A stretch of DNA of 64,000 nt. Source: Anaerolineales bacterium (GTDB lineage: Bacteria > Chloroflexota > Anaerolineae > Anaerolineales > Villigracilaceae). How positions within the stretch are numbered: position 1 is the first letter of the stretch; each line of letters begins with the position of its first letter. Positions 43,579 to 53,152 of the stretch are shown here, in pieces. The stretch lies in assembly GCA_023382595.1 (NCBI GenBank), contig JAHDWB010000001.1, positions 186,001-250,000 of the forward strand. Reading direction: 5' to 3'. The translations under genes and the position numbers were made by a program. Under the pieces are notes generated by a model, which was not told where the DNA came from, searched no databases, and saw only the letters and a program-made list of their open reading frames with translations.

Positions 43579-45129
43579 ATGTTGATCTTGATCTCTTGTC
43601 TTTTGCTCTTTGCTACCGCGTTGGCATTGACGGTTTTGCGCGTGGCTCAGCCGAATGCGCGTTATGCGTGGATGGTGGCGGTCGGCGGAGCGATCCTGAC
43701 GGTCGTAAGCGTTGTCATCTGGCAGGTTCAAATTCCGTTCGATCTGGTTCTGCCGGCTTGGGAACCTGTTGAACTTTTTGACACGCCGATCCTGTTCAGC
43801 GCAGACGGGATTTCGTGGGCGCTGGCATTGAGTATCGCCGTGTTGACTCTGTCCATGTTGTTGACGGCAGCCGTTCAACCCGTGTTCACCAATTCCTTTT
43901 CATGGGTGGGCACTCTCGCTCTGGGCGCTATTGGCATTCTGGCGGTCACGTCCGATAATCCGCTCACGCTCCTGCTGGTCTGGGCGGCGCTTGACCTGAT
44001 CGAACTGATCACACAACTCGCCTCTGTACAGGGCGCATCAAACAACGAAAAAGTGGTGACATCCTTCGCCACGCGCGCGCTGGGAATCGGTCTGTTATTG
44101 TGGGCAAGCATCGTGAGCATTGCAGACGGAAATACTTTTGACTTTGAAACTTTATCCGCAGGTTCGGGCATCTTCCTCGTACTCGCGGCGGGACTGCGCC
44201 TTGGCGTGTTGCCCCTCCATTTGCCTTATGCCCCCGAATCGACCCTGCGGCGCGGCTTCGGCACGTCACTGCGTCTGGTGTCGGCGGCATCCAGCTTGAT
44301 CCTGCTTGGGCGCGTCTCTGCAACCGGCTTGGATTCGGCATTTACGCCTCTGCTCATCTTATTGGCGATCATCGCCGGTCTGTACGGCGGCTGGATGTGG
44401 CTGCGCGCGCCGGATGAACTGAACGGGCGTCCGTATTGGGTGATCGGCATGGGGTCGTTATCGGTCATCTCCGCGCTCAGCGGAAATCCGCTCGGAGCGG
44501 TGGCATGGGGCTGCGCGCTTGTTCTCGTCGGCGGTGCATTGTTTCTCGCCTCGGTTCAAAACGTCTGGCTCAACCGCATCATGCTCATCGGCGCATTGAG
44601 CATATCTTCGCTGCCGTTCTCCCTCACCGCAAGCGCCTGGCTAAGCAGTTTGGGATGGTTCACGCTGCTGGTCATTGCCGCCCAAGCCTTGATGATCGCC
44701 GGTTTTGTTCGTCATGCCCTGCGCCCCACCGGACGTGAAACCCTCGAAGCACAGCCCGGCTGGACACGCGCAGTTTATCCTGCAGGCATTATTCTGTTGA
44801 TCGTGTCTCAAATTTTGCTGGGACTCATCGGCTGGAACGGTGCTTTGCAGATCGGAGCCTGGCTCCACGCCCTGCTCGCCTCGCTCCTGACCTTCGGTCT
44901 GTTCTGGGCAAGCAGACGTTTCCGCATCTTCAACCCCGTCCGCGCCCACTGGGTCACATCTACGGCATCACGTTTGAACAGCCTCTACCAAGGATTGTGG
45001 AACTTATACCGCGCACTCGGCAGGATCGGCAACACCATCACCCTGACATTGGAAGGCGAGAGCGGCGTCATGTGGACGCTGCTGTTCTTAGCGTTATTCG
45101 TTTCAATACTCACACAGGGGACGCCATAA
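43579..45129 (+). CDS. Proton-conducting membrane subunit (NuoL/HyfB/MrpA-like)
   Basis: 516 residues, almost all membrane: about 14 hydrophobic helices. The family segments DNPLTLLLVWAALDLIELIT (with the helix 5-type Glu) and LGVLPLHLPYAPESTL (the PLHxWLPxAH position, here without the second His) mark it as a complex I antiporter-like subunit of the Proton_antipo_M group. It is the first of three related membrane subunits with no hydrophilic, quinone- or hydrogenase-type partner. The true substrate ion is unknown. ATG 43579 was preferred to TTG 43567. Confidence 0.8.
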   Translation: MLILISCLLLFATALALTVLRVAQPNARYAWMVAVGGAILTVVSVVIWQVQIPFDLVLPAWEPVELFDTPILFSADGISWALALSIAVLTLSMLLTAAVQPVFTNSFSWVGTLALGAIGILAVTSDNPLTLLLVWAALDLIELITQLASVQGASNNEKVVTSFATRALGIGLLLWASIVSIADGNTFDFETLSAGSGIFLVLAAGLRLGVLPLHLPYAPESTLRRGFGTSLRLVSAASSLILLGRVSATGLDSAFTPLLILLAIIAGLYGGWMWLRAPDELNGRPYWVIGMGSLSVISALSGNPLGAVAWGCALVLVGGALFLASVQNVWLNRIMLIGALSISSLPFSLTASAWLSSLGWFTLLVIAAQALMIAGFVRHALRPTGRETLEAQPGWTRAVYPAGIILLIVSQILLGLIGWNGALQIGAWLHALLASLLTFGLFWASRRFRIFNPVRAHWVTSTASRLNSLYQGLWNLYRALGRIGNTITLTLEGESGVMWTLLFLALFVSILTQGTP

Positions 45130-45130
45130 C

Positions 45131-45742
45131 ATGGTCATTGACATCATCTCCTGGGTAGCAGTCGCATTGATCCTGGCAACCGCCACAACCATCCTCATCA
45201 GCCAGGATTGGCGCATCAGTCTCGCCGCGCTGGCATTGCAATATCTCGCCGCCTTCTGGCTCGTGACCCGTCACCTGCCGCTCGCAATGGGTTCCGTGAA
45301 ACTGATCGCCGGCTGGATGGTCGTTGCGACGCTCGGCATGACCCGTCTCAACCTGTCCACGCTCGATAACCAGATGGAAGATACATTTTGGTTCCGAGGA
45401 CGCTGGTTTCGAATCATCCTGATGGGAATCGTCGGATTGATAGCAGCAGGCTCCAGCTTGCAAATCGAAGCGGTCATCCCCGGATTGGGATTGCCGGTCA
45501 TTGCGGGCAGTATGATCCTGATCGGCGCAGGTGTCGTGCATTTGGGAGTCACATCGGATTTACTGCGTGTAACACTCGGTCTACTTACCTTGTTGGCGGG
45601 ATTTGAAATTCTCTACGCCGCCCTAGAAAGCGCGATCCTCGTCACCGGTTTGCTGGCGGTTGTCAACCTGGGGCTTGGCATTCTCGGTTCTTATCTGCTG
45701 ATCGCAGGGTCTTTTCCGCTTGAAAGCGAGGATGAATTATGA
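45131..45742 (+). CDS. HyfE/NuoK-like small membrane subunit
   Basis: 203 residues with about six hydrophobic helices and only short loops. Size and layout fit hydrogenase-4 component E (HyfE), whose core resembles NuoK; I assign it mainly from context between NuoL- and NuoN-like genes. The region around GMTRLNLSTLDNQMEDTFWFRG is a polar loop. It starts 1 base after the upstream stop and overlaps the next gene by 4 bases. Confidence 0.6.
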   Translation: MVIDIISWVAVALILATATTILISQDWRISLAALALQYLAAFWLVTRHLPLAMGSVKLIAGWMVVATLGMTRLNLSTLDNQMEDTFWFRGRWFRIILMGIVGLIAAGSSLQIEAVIPGLGLPVIAGSMILIGAGVVHLGVTSDLLRVTLGLLTLLAGFEILYAALESAILVTGLLAVVNLGLGILGSYLLIAGSFPLESEDEL

Positions 45743-47136
45743 GCGCCCCCCTTCTATGGATCGGCGTTCCCTTCGCCGTGGGCGTTTTCATCCTTATCGT
45801 CATGCGCGAGCGCTTCGCCTCATGGATCGGCGGAGGCACTGCCGCCACCCTTGCGTTGATCGCGCTCATTATCCCAATTGACACGGCGCTTTTGCTTGAT
45901 TCGCTCTCCATAAAAATCGCGCCATCCATTCAAATCCTTGGCAGAAGTTTCGAACTCAACACAGCGGATGGTCCTCTACTTGCCATTATTTACGGACTGG
46001 CAGCGTTATGGTTCTTCGGCACCGAAGCATCCGGCACGGGCAACCGATTTGTCTCTTTGGGACTGATGATCGTGGCATTGCTGACCGCCTCAATAGCAGT
46101 GGAGCCGTTCCTATATGCCGCGCTTCTGCTTGTTATGGCGGCAATGCTGGTCATTCCTCTGCTCCTGCCTCCCTATCAAAAACCCGGGCGCGGCGTCGTC
46201 CGCTTTCTGATCTATCAGGTTCTCGCTATGCCATTCATCCTGATCTCCGGTTGGATGCTGGCAGGCGTGGAGGCAAGCCCCGGCGACCTCGGAACGACCA
46301 TTCAAGCGGGTGTGATGCTCAGCCTTGGATTTGCCTTTCTACTTGCAATCTTCCCTTTGTACAACTGGATTCCCACGATGATGGAAGAGAACGCCCCTTA
46401 CGCGACCGGATTCCTGCTCTGGGCGCTTCCGACCTTTACCATCATCTTCGCGCTTGACTTCCTGGACCGCTATACCTGGCTGCGAACCACTCCTCAGCTT
46501 TCCGGCGCAATCCAATTTGCCGGTGTGATCATGGTTGCCAGCGCAGGCATCTTCGCCGCCTTGCAGCGCCACATCGGGCGGATTATGGGGTACGCTGCCA
46601 TCGCAGAGACCGGTTTGCTCGTCCTCGTCATGGGGCTGGGGACATCCGAGATCGTCAATATCGTCTTTCTCACCCTCATCCCGCGTGGACTGGGACTGAC
46701 CGTCTGGGCATTGGCGTTATCGATCATCAAACGCCAAACCTTCTCCCTGCGCTTTAGCGAGGTACAGGGACTTGCACGCAAGTATCCTGTGGCGGTTGCC
46801 GCACTCATCCTTGCTCATCTATCCATGACCGGGTTTCCCCTGTTGGCAGGGTTTCCTTCGCGTCTGGCGCTCTGGCACGAGTTGGCAGGACAATCCCTGA
46901 CCATTTCCTTTTGGGCGTTTTTGGGGATGCTGGGCTTGTTACTTGCCGCCATCCGCACGCTGGCGGTCTTTGTGATGACAAACGAGGACACAAAATGGGC
47001 TCGGAACGAGTCCTGGATGCAAACGGTCATGCTCGGGGTGGGCGGAATCGGGCTTTTCATCCTTGGAGTGTTCCCGCAGATCATGCAGCCGTTCATCGAG
47101 GCTCTGCCCGCGCTTTTCGAACACATCGGACGCTAG
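45739..47136 (+). CDS. Proton-conducting membrane subunit (NuoN/HyfF-like)
   Basis: 465 residues with about 13 hydrophobic helices. AIFPLYNWIPTMMEENAPYA near 207-226 is the family motif around the conserved PxxxWxPxxxExAP. ALSIIKRQTFSL carries a mid-membrane Lys candidate. It completes a three-gene antiporter-like set. The overlap of 4 bases with the HyfE-like gene indicates one complex. A TATAAT for the next gene lies 14 bases downstream. Confidence 0.8.
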   Translation: MSAPLLWIGVPFAVGVFILIVMRERFASWIGGGTAATLALIALIIPIDTALLLDSLSIKIAPSIQILGRSFELNTADGPLLAIIYGLAALWFFGTEASGTGNRFVSLGLMIVALLTASIAVEPFLYAALLLVMAAMLVIPLLLPPYQKPGRGVVRFLIYQVLAMPFILISGWMLAGVEASPGDLGTTIQAGVMLSLGFAFLLAIFPLYNWIPTMMEENAPYATGFLLWALPTFTIIFALDFLDRYTWLRTTPQLSGAIQFAGVIMVASAGIFAALQRHIGRIMGYAAIAETGLLVLVMGLGTSEIVNIVFLTLIPRGLGLTVWALALSIIKRQTFSLRFSEVQGLARKYPVAVAALILAHLSMTGFPLLAGFPSRLALWHELAGQSLTISFWAFLGMLGLLLAAIRTLAVFVMTNEDTKWARNESWMQTVMLGVGGIGLFILGVFPQIMQPFIEALPALFEHIGR

Positions 47137-47150
47137 CTGGTGCAAGCGTG

Positions 47151-47156
47151 TATAAT
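47151..47156 (+). promoter_or_regulatory. TATAAT promoter of the coiled-coil protein gene
   Basis: A perfect TATAAT lies 37 bases before ATG 47194. The leader has an ACGGAGAA ribosome site. No clear -35 is visible. Confidence 0.5.
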
Positions 47157-47193
47157 TTAAGAATCAATTTTTCAACAATTTACGGAGAACCGT

Positions 47194-48384
47194 ATGGAAT
47201 TCGAACAGATTGTCAAACGCCTTGAATGGCTGGACAAACAGCAGCGCGATAACAAGGAAGCGATCGCCTTATTGAGCGATCGCCTGGCTTCCTTTGAAAC
47301 AACGGTCAATGCAGTCTCCAAACAGATCAAACCGCTTAGCAAACAGATCGCAGACCTGACCCCCGCCTCGAAGCGCGTGGACCAATTTGAAACCCTGATC
47401 GCGAAACAGCGCACGGAACTCGTCAAATTGATCGATGAAAATGACAAAAAACATACGCGGGCGGAGGAGGAAGCCGCCAAACAATACAAACCCGATTTGG
47501 TGGAACTTCAAAAAGCCGTTAATCAATTGAAGACGACCACTGATCTGACCGAGATCAAAAAACAACTGAAACAGCGCGAGGCGGAATTCCAGCGCGTGCT
47601 GACCAACATCAGCGACCTGAAGTCTGCCGTGGAGGATGCCGAACGCTCCGCAGAAGACGTCCACCTTTCCTTGAAAGCAACCGAGGAGACTCGTAAGAAC
47701 GACCTCAAACGCGTCACCGACCTGCAAGGCGAACTGACCGCCATCCGCAAACGCGTGGACGAAAACCGCGAGAAAGCGACCATTACCGCCGACACGGTCC
47801 GTAATGTCGAGAATCGCTTCATGGAACTGCTCGCATCCGAAGTGGAACGCAAGCAGGCACAAACCGCCTTTCTGGAACAACAATCACTGGCACAGGTCGA
47901 ACGCGACCGCGCCTGGAAGGATTGGAAGGAAAAAGTGGATACCTTCCAAAAGGAGGCGGAAAGCCTCGATGCACAGATCGAACGCCTGGAGGAAGCACTG
48001 CGCGGCGCAAAAAAAGCGCAAGACACCTACAACGAACTCAACACAAAACTAGAGCGCCGTATCAATGAAGTCACCGAAATGCAGCGCCTCGCTGAAGACC
48101 GTCTGCGGCAGGAATGGACAAGTTTCAAAGCCGACGATCAAAAACGCTGGACGGGCTACAGCCTTTCATCCGAGGAATCTTTTCGCGATATCCGCAAGGA
48201 AGTCGGCAAATACGAAGAACGGATATCTCAATTCTCTGAGATTTCCCTGACCCTGCAGGATCAGATACACCAGACCACCGACACCACCGAAAAGCAATTG
48301 CAGGAATTGATGAACGTCGTCCACGAATGGATGGCATCCTATCAGCGTATTATGGGTCATGGAAAAAAGACAACAAAGAAATAG
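47194..48384 (+). CDS. Long coiled-coil protein of unknown function
   Basis: 396 residues, highly charged, with no hydrophobic segment. Heptad-like patterns run over most of the length (from about 5 to 290), and a final helical part ends in HEWMASYQRIMGHGKKTTKK. The composition, rich in Glu, Lys, Gln, Leu and Arg, suggests a cytoplasmic rod, perhaps DNA- or envelope-associated. I recognise no family. It has its own promoter and a terminator. Confidence 0.75.
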   Translation: MEFEQIVKRLEWLDKQQRDNKEAIALLSDRLASFETTVNAVSKQIKPLSKQIADLTPASKRVDQFETLIAKQRTELVKLIDENDKKHTRAEEEAAKQYKPDLVELQKAVNQLKTTTDLTEIKKQLKQREAEFQRVLTNISDLKSAVEDAERSAEDVHLSLKATEETRKNDLKRVTDLQGELTAIRKRVDENREKATITADTVRNVENRFMELLASEVERKQAQTAFLEQQSLAQVERDRAWKDWKEKVDTFQKEAESLDAQIERLEEALRGAKKAQDTYNELNTKLERRINEVTEMQRLAEDRLRQEWTSFKADDQKRWTGYSLSSEESFRDIRKEVGKYEERISQFSEISLTLQDQIHQTTDTTEKQLQELMNVVHEWMASYQRIMGHGKKTTKK

Positions 48385-48401
48385 CGCGCTCAGCGCCGGT
48401 C

Positions 48402-48440
48402 AAAAAGTGGAAATCATTCTGGTTTCCACTTTTTATTTTC
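48402..48440 (+). terminator. Rho-independent terminator after the coiled-coil gene
   Basis: AAAAAGTGGAAA pairs with TTTCCACTTTTT (12 bp) around a 9-base loop, and TATTTTC follows the T run. Confidence 0.9.
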
Positions 48441-48462
48441 AAAGTGTGGTTAAATTGAAATC

Positions 48463-50358
48463 ATGAGAGTTATCGGCACAGCAGGTCATGTAGACCACGG
48501 AAAATCCACGCTCATTGAAGCGCTCACCGGCACACACCCCGACCGTCTCAAGGAAGAACAAGCCCGCGAGATGACCATCGAACTCGGCTTCGGCTGGCTC
48601 ACCCTTCCCAACGGTGAAGAGATCGGCATCGTGGACGTCCCCGGTCACCGCGACTTCATCGAGAACATGCTCTCCGGCATCGGCGGCATTGACGCGGCAC
48701 TGCTCGTCATCGCCGCGGATGAAGGCGTCATGCCGCAGACGAAGGAACATCTTGCGATTCTCGACCTGCTCCAAATCCCCGCCGGATTGATCGTTCTGAC
48801 AAAAACCGATCTCGCCTCGGACTCAGGGTGGCTTGATCTTGTCGAAGCAGACGTCCGCTACGCTGTGAAGGAGACCCTGCTAAAGGATGCACCCATTCTG
48901 CGTGTTTCTGCAAAAACGCAAACAGGCTTGAACGAATTAAAATCCGCGCTCGAAAAGATACTGCAAGAAAAGCCGGAAAGACCCGACCTCAACCGTCCGC
49001 GCCTGCCCATTGACCGCGTATTCACCATAAGCGGATTTGGAACCGTCGTCACAGGCACGCTCAGCGATGGTCATCTTTCCCTCGGCGATGAAGTGGAAAT
49101 TTTGCCTAGCAGCGTAAAAGGGCGCATCCGCGGACTGCAAACACATAAGAAAAAAGAAGAGCGAGCCGTTCCCGGTTCGCGCACGGCGGTCAACATCTCC
49201 GGTGTGGATACGGAAACGATCCGGCGCGGCGACGTGCTGACGCATCCGGGGCAATATCATGCAACGCGGCGGCTTGATGCACGCTTCCGCACGCTCAAGG
49301 ATGCAAGTAAACCAATCCAGCATGGTGATGAGGTTAAACTCTTCATCGGAGCAAGTGAAACCATTGCCACCCTGCGCTTGCTCGGCAAAGACGAACTCAA
49401 CCCGGGTGAGGAAGGCTGGATCCAACTGGAATTGCGAGATCCGCTTGTGGCAGTGCGCGGAGACCGATATATCCTGCGCCGCCCATCCCCCGGAGAAACG
49501 CTCGGCGGCGGCACAGTCATAGATCACCAACCCAAGGGCAGGCATAGGCGGCTCGATGCAAATGTCATCAAGTCATTGGAGGCATTGGCGCAAGGCTCTC
49601 CCGCAGACGTGTTGTTCGAAGCGGCACTCGCCCTGAATACCGCGCCGATCCGCGAAGTGGTTGCAAAATCACGGCTGGAGGCTGGGGCGGCGGAATCTGC
49701 TCTGAAAGAATTGCTTGAAATCGGCAGGCTTATCCCGCTGGAGGATGGAAATCCAACACCGCAAAGCGATATGCTGGCTATCGCGCTCCCACAATGGAAT
49801 GCCCTACGCGAAAAGATCATGCAACTCGTAGAGGCGCATCACAAGCAATTCCCGCTGCGGAGAGGCATGCCGCGCGAGGAATTGAAGAGTAAACTTAAGC
49901 TCGCGCCAAAGGTTTTCAATGCCGCCCTCTCGCTGTTGGTTGCGAACCAAACTTTGCGCGATCAGCGCGGAGCGGTATCCATGCCGGGGCACGAGATCCA
50001 GTTCAATGGACAGGAACAAGCCAAAGTCCGCGAATTGATGCGGAAGTTCGAGAAGAGTCCATATGCCACGCCGAGTGTCAAGGAATGTCAGGCGGAGGTC
50101 GGCGAGGAAGTCGTCGGCGCGTTGATCGAACTGGGAGAACTGGTCAGCGTTTCGCAGGATGTCATCTTTCGCAAAAAGGATTATGACGAGATGACGGAGA
50201 AGGTGAGATCGGCGATCGAACAACAAGGACAGGTAACGCTCGCCGAAGTGCGCGACCTGCTGGATACGACCAGGAAATATGTGCAGGCATTGCTCGAACA
50301 TTTGGATGCCATTGGTATCACGATGCGTGATGGGGATTCCAGAAAATTGAGAAAGTGA
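48463..50358 (+). CDS. selB: Selenocysteine-specific elongation factor
   Basis: 631 residues. The GTPase domain starts GTAGHVDHGKSTLIEALTG near 4-22, with switch II VDVPGHRDF near 59-67 and the guanine motif TKTD. Domains 2 and 3 follow, then C-terminal winged helices (from about 370, including the last VRSAIEQQGQVTLAEVRDLL) that bind the SECIS hairpin in bacterial mRNA. SelB brings selenocysteinyl-tRNA to UGA codons. A TTAAAT ends 7 bases before the ATG, so this transcript may be leaderless. Confidence 0.96.
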   Translation: MRVIGTAGHVDHGKSTLIEALTGTHPDRLKEEQAREMTIELGFGWLTLPNGEEIGIVDVPGHRDFIENMLSGIGGIDAALLVIAADEGVMPQTKEHLAILDLLQIPAGLIVLTKTDLASDSGWLDLVEADVRYAVKETLLKDAPILRVSAKTQTGLNELKSALEKILQEKPERPDLNRPRLPIDRVFTISGFGTVVTGTLSDGHLSLGDEVEILPSSVKGRIRGLQTHKKKEERAVPGSRTAVNISGVDTETIRRGDVLTHPGQYHATRRLDARFRTLKDASKPIQHGDEVKLFIGASETIATLRLLGKDELNPGEEGWIQLELRDPLVAVRGDRYILRRPSPGETLGGGTVIDHQPKGRHRRLDANVIKSLEALAQGSPADVLFEAALALNTAPIREVVAKSRLEAGAAESALKELLEIGRLIPLEDGNPTPQSDMLAIALPQWNALREKIMQLVEAHHKQFPLRRGMPREELKSKLKLAPKVFNAALSLLVANQTLRDQRGAVSMPGHEIQFNGQEQAKVRELMRKFEKSPYATPSVKECQAEVGEEVVGALIELGELVSVSQDVIFRKKDYDEMTEKVRSAIEQQGQVTLAEVRDLLDTTRKYVQALLEHLDAIGITMRDGDSRKLRK

Positions 50359-50365
50359 ACGGATC

Positions 50366-52417
50366 ATGTTGAATTCCATTGGAAATTTCTTCAAGCCGCC
50401 GGTGTTTGAGGATGAACATAAATCTCATCAAGCATATTTGTTAAATATCATTTTATGGGGATTGATCATTGTCCCCGTGCCTTATGTTCTATATACGCTG
50501 GTCTTTTCGCCGGACAATACGGCTCGAGCTTTGGCGCAAGGCGGGATCAGCGAAGCGATCAACCTGTTTCTTCTGATCCTGCTGCGGCGCGGACATGTGC
50601 GTGCGGCGTCCAATTTGCAAGTGACAGCGTTCTGGCTTTTCTTCACAACATCCGCTTACACGGGTGTCGGCGTGCAAGGCGAATCCTATCTGCTGGGATA
50701 TCCGCTTGTGATCGTTATCACCGGCATTCTGCTGGGCGGAGGCGCTGCGCTGGGAATGACAGTCCTTTCGCTGGCTTCGGGACTTTTCCTGTTATATGCC
50801 GAGCAGAATGGCTTGATCAATGCGGGCATCGCCCGCCCCGCTTTTATGACATGGGTGGTCAGTCTTGCCATTTTCCCGATGGGAGCGGTCTTGCAGTATC
50901 TGTCAGCGTGGACGATCCAAAGGGCGCTGGAGCGGGCGCATCGCAGCGAGGAAAAGTTCAAGTTGATCTCGAAGGTCAGCTCCGATTACACCTTTGAAAG
51001 CAGCGTGGATGAAAACGGCAACGTAGAATTGGTCTGGCTGGGCGGCGCATTCGAGAAAATGACCGGTTATTCGCCTGAAGAATACATCCAAAAGGGCGGA
51101 TGGTATGCACACATCCATCCCGATGACCTTGAAAAGGATGCGGCAGATATGCAAAATCTGCTCAGCAACCGCGAAGTGGTCAGTTCGGAAATTCGCACAT
51201 ATGCCAGGGACGGATCCATTCGTTGGGAACGCGTCTTCGCCCATCCCGTTTGGAGCGAAAAGGAAAACCGTCTCGTTGGAATTGTCGGTGCCGTGCAGGA
51301 TATTACCGGACAGAAAGAAGCGGAAGCACTAATCAAGGAGACGCTCCTGCAGCAATCCGCCATCCTTGATAATATCCCGGACATGGCATGGCTTAAGGAT
51401 CTGGACAGTATTTATATCGCGGTCAACGAACAGTATCTAAAAATAAGCGACATGAAAATGGAAGACATCATCGGTAAAACAGATTACGATATCTGGGACA
51501 AGGAATTTGCCGACAAATACCGCAAGGATGATCGCGAAGTGCTCGAAAGCGGAAAGCGCAGGCAGGTCGAAGAATTTCAACGCGACAAAACCGGCAGGGA
51601 ATACTGGGTCGAGACCATAAAAACACCCATCTTCAATACGCAGGGACAGGTGATCGGCACCACGGGCATTGCCCGCGAGATCACCGAACGCAAACTCGCC
51701 GAAATCGAGCGCGAACGCCTCATCTCCGAACTGGAAGCGAAGAACGCCGAACTGGAGCGTTTTACCTACACTGTTTCACACGACCTGAAATCGCCGCTAG
51801 TGACCATCAATGGGTTCCTTAGCTATCTGGAAAAAGACGCCCGCGCAGGGAATTTCGATAAATTCCAGACCGACCTCGAGCGCATCCGGCAAGCCGTTGA
51901 CAAGATGCAGAATCTCCTCAAGGACCTTCTCGAACTGTCGCGCATCGGCAGGCTCATGAACGAACCTGTCGAGATCCAGTTCGGCGAAGTTGTCCGCGAG
52001 GCGCTCGCCATGGTGGATGGACAGATCAAAGCCCGCGGAGTGGAGGTCGAATTCATGGACGAAGGCTGCAAAGTGCGCGGCGACCACATCCGCCTTGTGG
52101 AAGTCATACAAAACCTGTTGGATAATGCTGTTAAATTCATGGGCGACCAGCCTCATCCGCGCATCCGCATCGGCTCGATCAGAAATGAACAGAGCATCCC
52201 GACTTTCTTCGTGCAGGATAATGGCATCGGTATCGACCCGCAATTCAGCGAGCGCATCTTCGGCTTGTTCAACAAACTGGATACCAGCACCCATGGCTCG
52301 GGCGTCGGTCTGACCATCGTCAAACGCATTATCGAAGTGCACGGCGGAAGGATCCGGGTCGAATCCCAGCCCGGCGAAGGGTCCACATTCTATTTCACGA
52401 TCGAACAATCAAAATAA
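50366..52417 (+). CDS. PAS-domain sensor histidine kinase
   Basis: 683 residues: about six N-terminal membrane helices (25-190), two PAS/PAC modules (about 200-320 and 325-445), a HisKA dimerisation domain with the phospho-His at 472 in TVSHDLKSPL, and a HATPase domain with N-box LLDNAVKF and G-boxes DNGIGID and HGSGVGLT. It is inner-membrane and full length. No response regulator is adjacent; the single-domain regulators at the left edge and at 57799 are possible partners. It starts 7 bases after the selB stop. Confidence 0.93.
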   Translation: MLNSIGNFFKPPVFEDEHKSHQAYLLNIILWGLIIVPVPYVLYTLVFSPDNTARALAQGGISEAINLFLLILLRRGHVRAASNLQVTAFWLFFTTSAYTGVGVQGESYLLGYPLVIVITGILLGGGAALGMTVLSLASGLFLLYAEQNGLINAGIARPAFMTWVVSLAIFPMGAVLQYLSAWTIQRALERAHRSEEKFKLISKVSSDYTFESSVDENGNVELVWLGGAFEKMTGYSPEEYIQKGGWYAHIHPDDLEKDAADMQNLLSNREVVSSEIRTYARDGSIRWERVFAHPVWSEKENRLVGIVGAVQDITGQKEAEALIKETLLQQSAILDNIPDMAWLKDLDSIYIAVNEQYLKISDMKMEDIIGKTDYDIWDKEFADKYRKDDREVLESGKRRQVEEFQRDKTGREYWVETIKTPIFNTQGQVIGTTGIAREITERKLAEIERERLISELEAKNAELERFTYTVSHDLKSPLVTINGFLSYLEKDARAGNFDKFQTDLERIRQAVDKMQNLLKDLLELSRIGRLMNEPVEIQFGEVVREALAMVDGQIKARGVEVEFMDEGCKVRGDHIRLVEVIQNLLDNAVKFMGDQPHPRIRIGSIRNEQSIPTFFVQDNGIGIDPQFSERIFGLFNKLDTSTHGSGVGLTIVKRIIEVHGGRIRVESQPGEGSTFYFTIEQSK

Positions 52418-52440
52418 CGAAACAGATCAAGGAGACTCTC

Positions 52441-53112
52441 ATGTGCGGACGATTTACCCTCACCGTCAACCCCGCTGAACTAAAAGAAGCCTTTCAAAAT
52501 TACACCTTTCCAACACAATTCGCACCGCGCTTCAACATCGCTCCAACCCAACCCGTGCTCGCCATCCCGAACGGCGCAAAGAATTCAGCGGACTTCTTCA
52601 TGTGGGGCTTGATCCCATCCTGGGCAAAAGACCCCAGCATCGGCAACAAACTCATCAACGCGCGCGGCGAAACCATCGCAGAAAAACCATCCTTTCGCGG
52701 AAGTTTCAAATACAAACGCTGCCTCATCCCCGCCGACGGCTTCTACGAATGGAAGGCACAGCCCGGCGAAAAAACAAAAACGCCATATTTCATCCACATG
52801 AAAGACCGCCAGCCGTTCGCCCTTGCCGGTCTGTGGGATGAATGGAACTCCCCCGACGGCAGCACCGTCCGCACCTGCACCATCATCACCACCGAGCCGA
52901 ATGAATTGATGAGCACCCTGCACAACCGCATGCCAGTCATATTGGATGCACAGGATTATGACCGCTGGTTGGACCCCGCGCCTCAGACTCCCGAAAACCT
53001 GCTTCACCTCATCAAACCCTTCCCCGCTGACGGGATGTCCGCTTATCCAGTCTCCACCCTGGTCAACAAGCCCGGCAATGACCGTCCCGAATGCGTCGTT
53101 CCTCTGTCATAG
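52441..53112 (+). CDS. SRAP family protein (YedK/HMCES-like)
   Basis: 223 residues. Cys2 is the N-terminal nucleophile that forms a thiazolidine crosslink with abasic sites in single-stranded DNA, shielding them during replication. Matching residues are NARGE near 73-77, GFYEWK near 99-104 and HNRMPVIL near 160-167. ATG 52441 follows an AAGGAG site and puts Cys at position 2 as the family requires. Confidence 0.96.
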   Translation: MCGRFTLTVNPAELKEAFQNYTFPTQFAPRFNIAPTQPVLAIPNGAKNSADFFMWGLIPSWAKDPSIGNKLINARGETIAEKPSFRGSFKYKRCLIPADGFYEWKAQPGEKTKTPYFIHMKDRQPFALAGLWDEWNSPDGSTVRTCTIITTEPNELMSTLHNRMPVILDAQDYDRWLDPAPQTPENLLHLIKPFPADGMSAYPVSTLVNKPGNDRPECVVPLS

Positions 53113-53152
53113 TATCTCCTTAAGACACGAAAGTTCACATCAAAACCGCTCA

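Noticed and set aside
42211-43878. Long 555-codon version of the DUF3048 gene
   Set aside because: The added N-terminus only reads the antisense of the NuoL-like gene and lacks the signal peptide position.
52946-53152. N-terminal extension of the MFS transporter
   Set aside because: It overlaps the SRAP gene in another frame and has no hydrophobic or family-like sequence.
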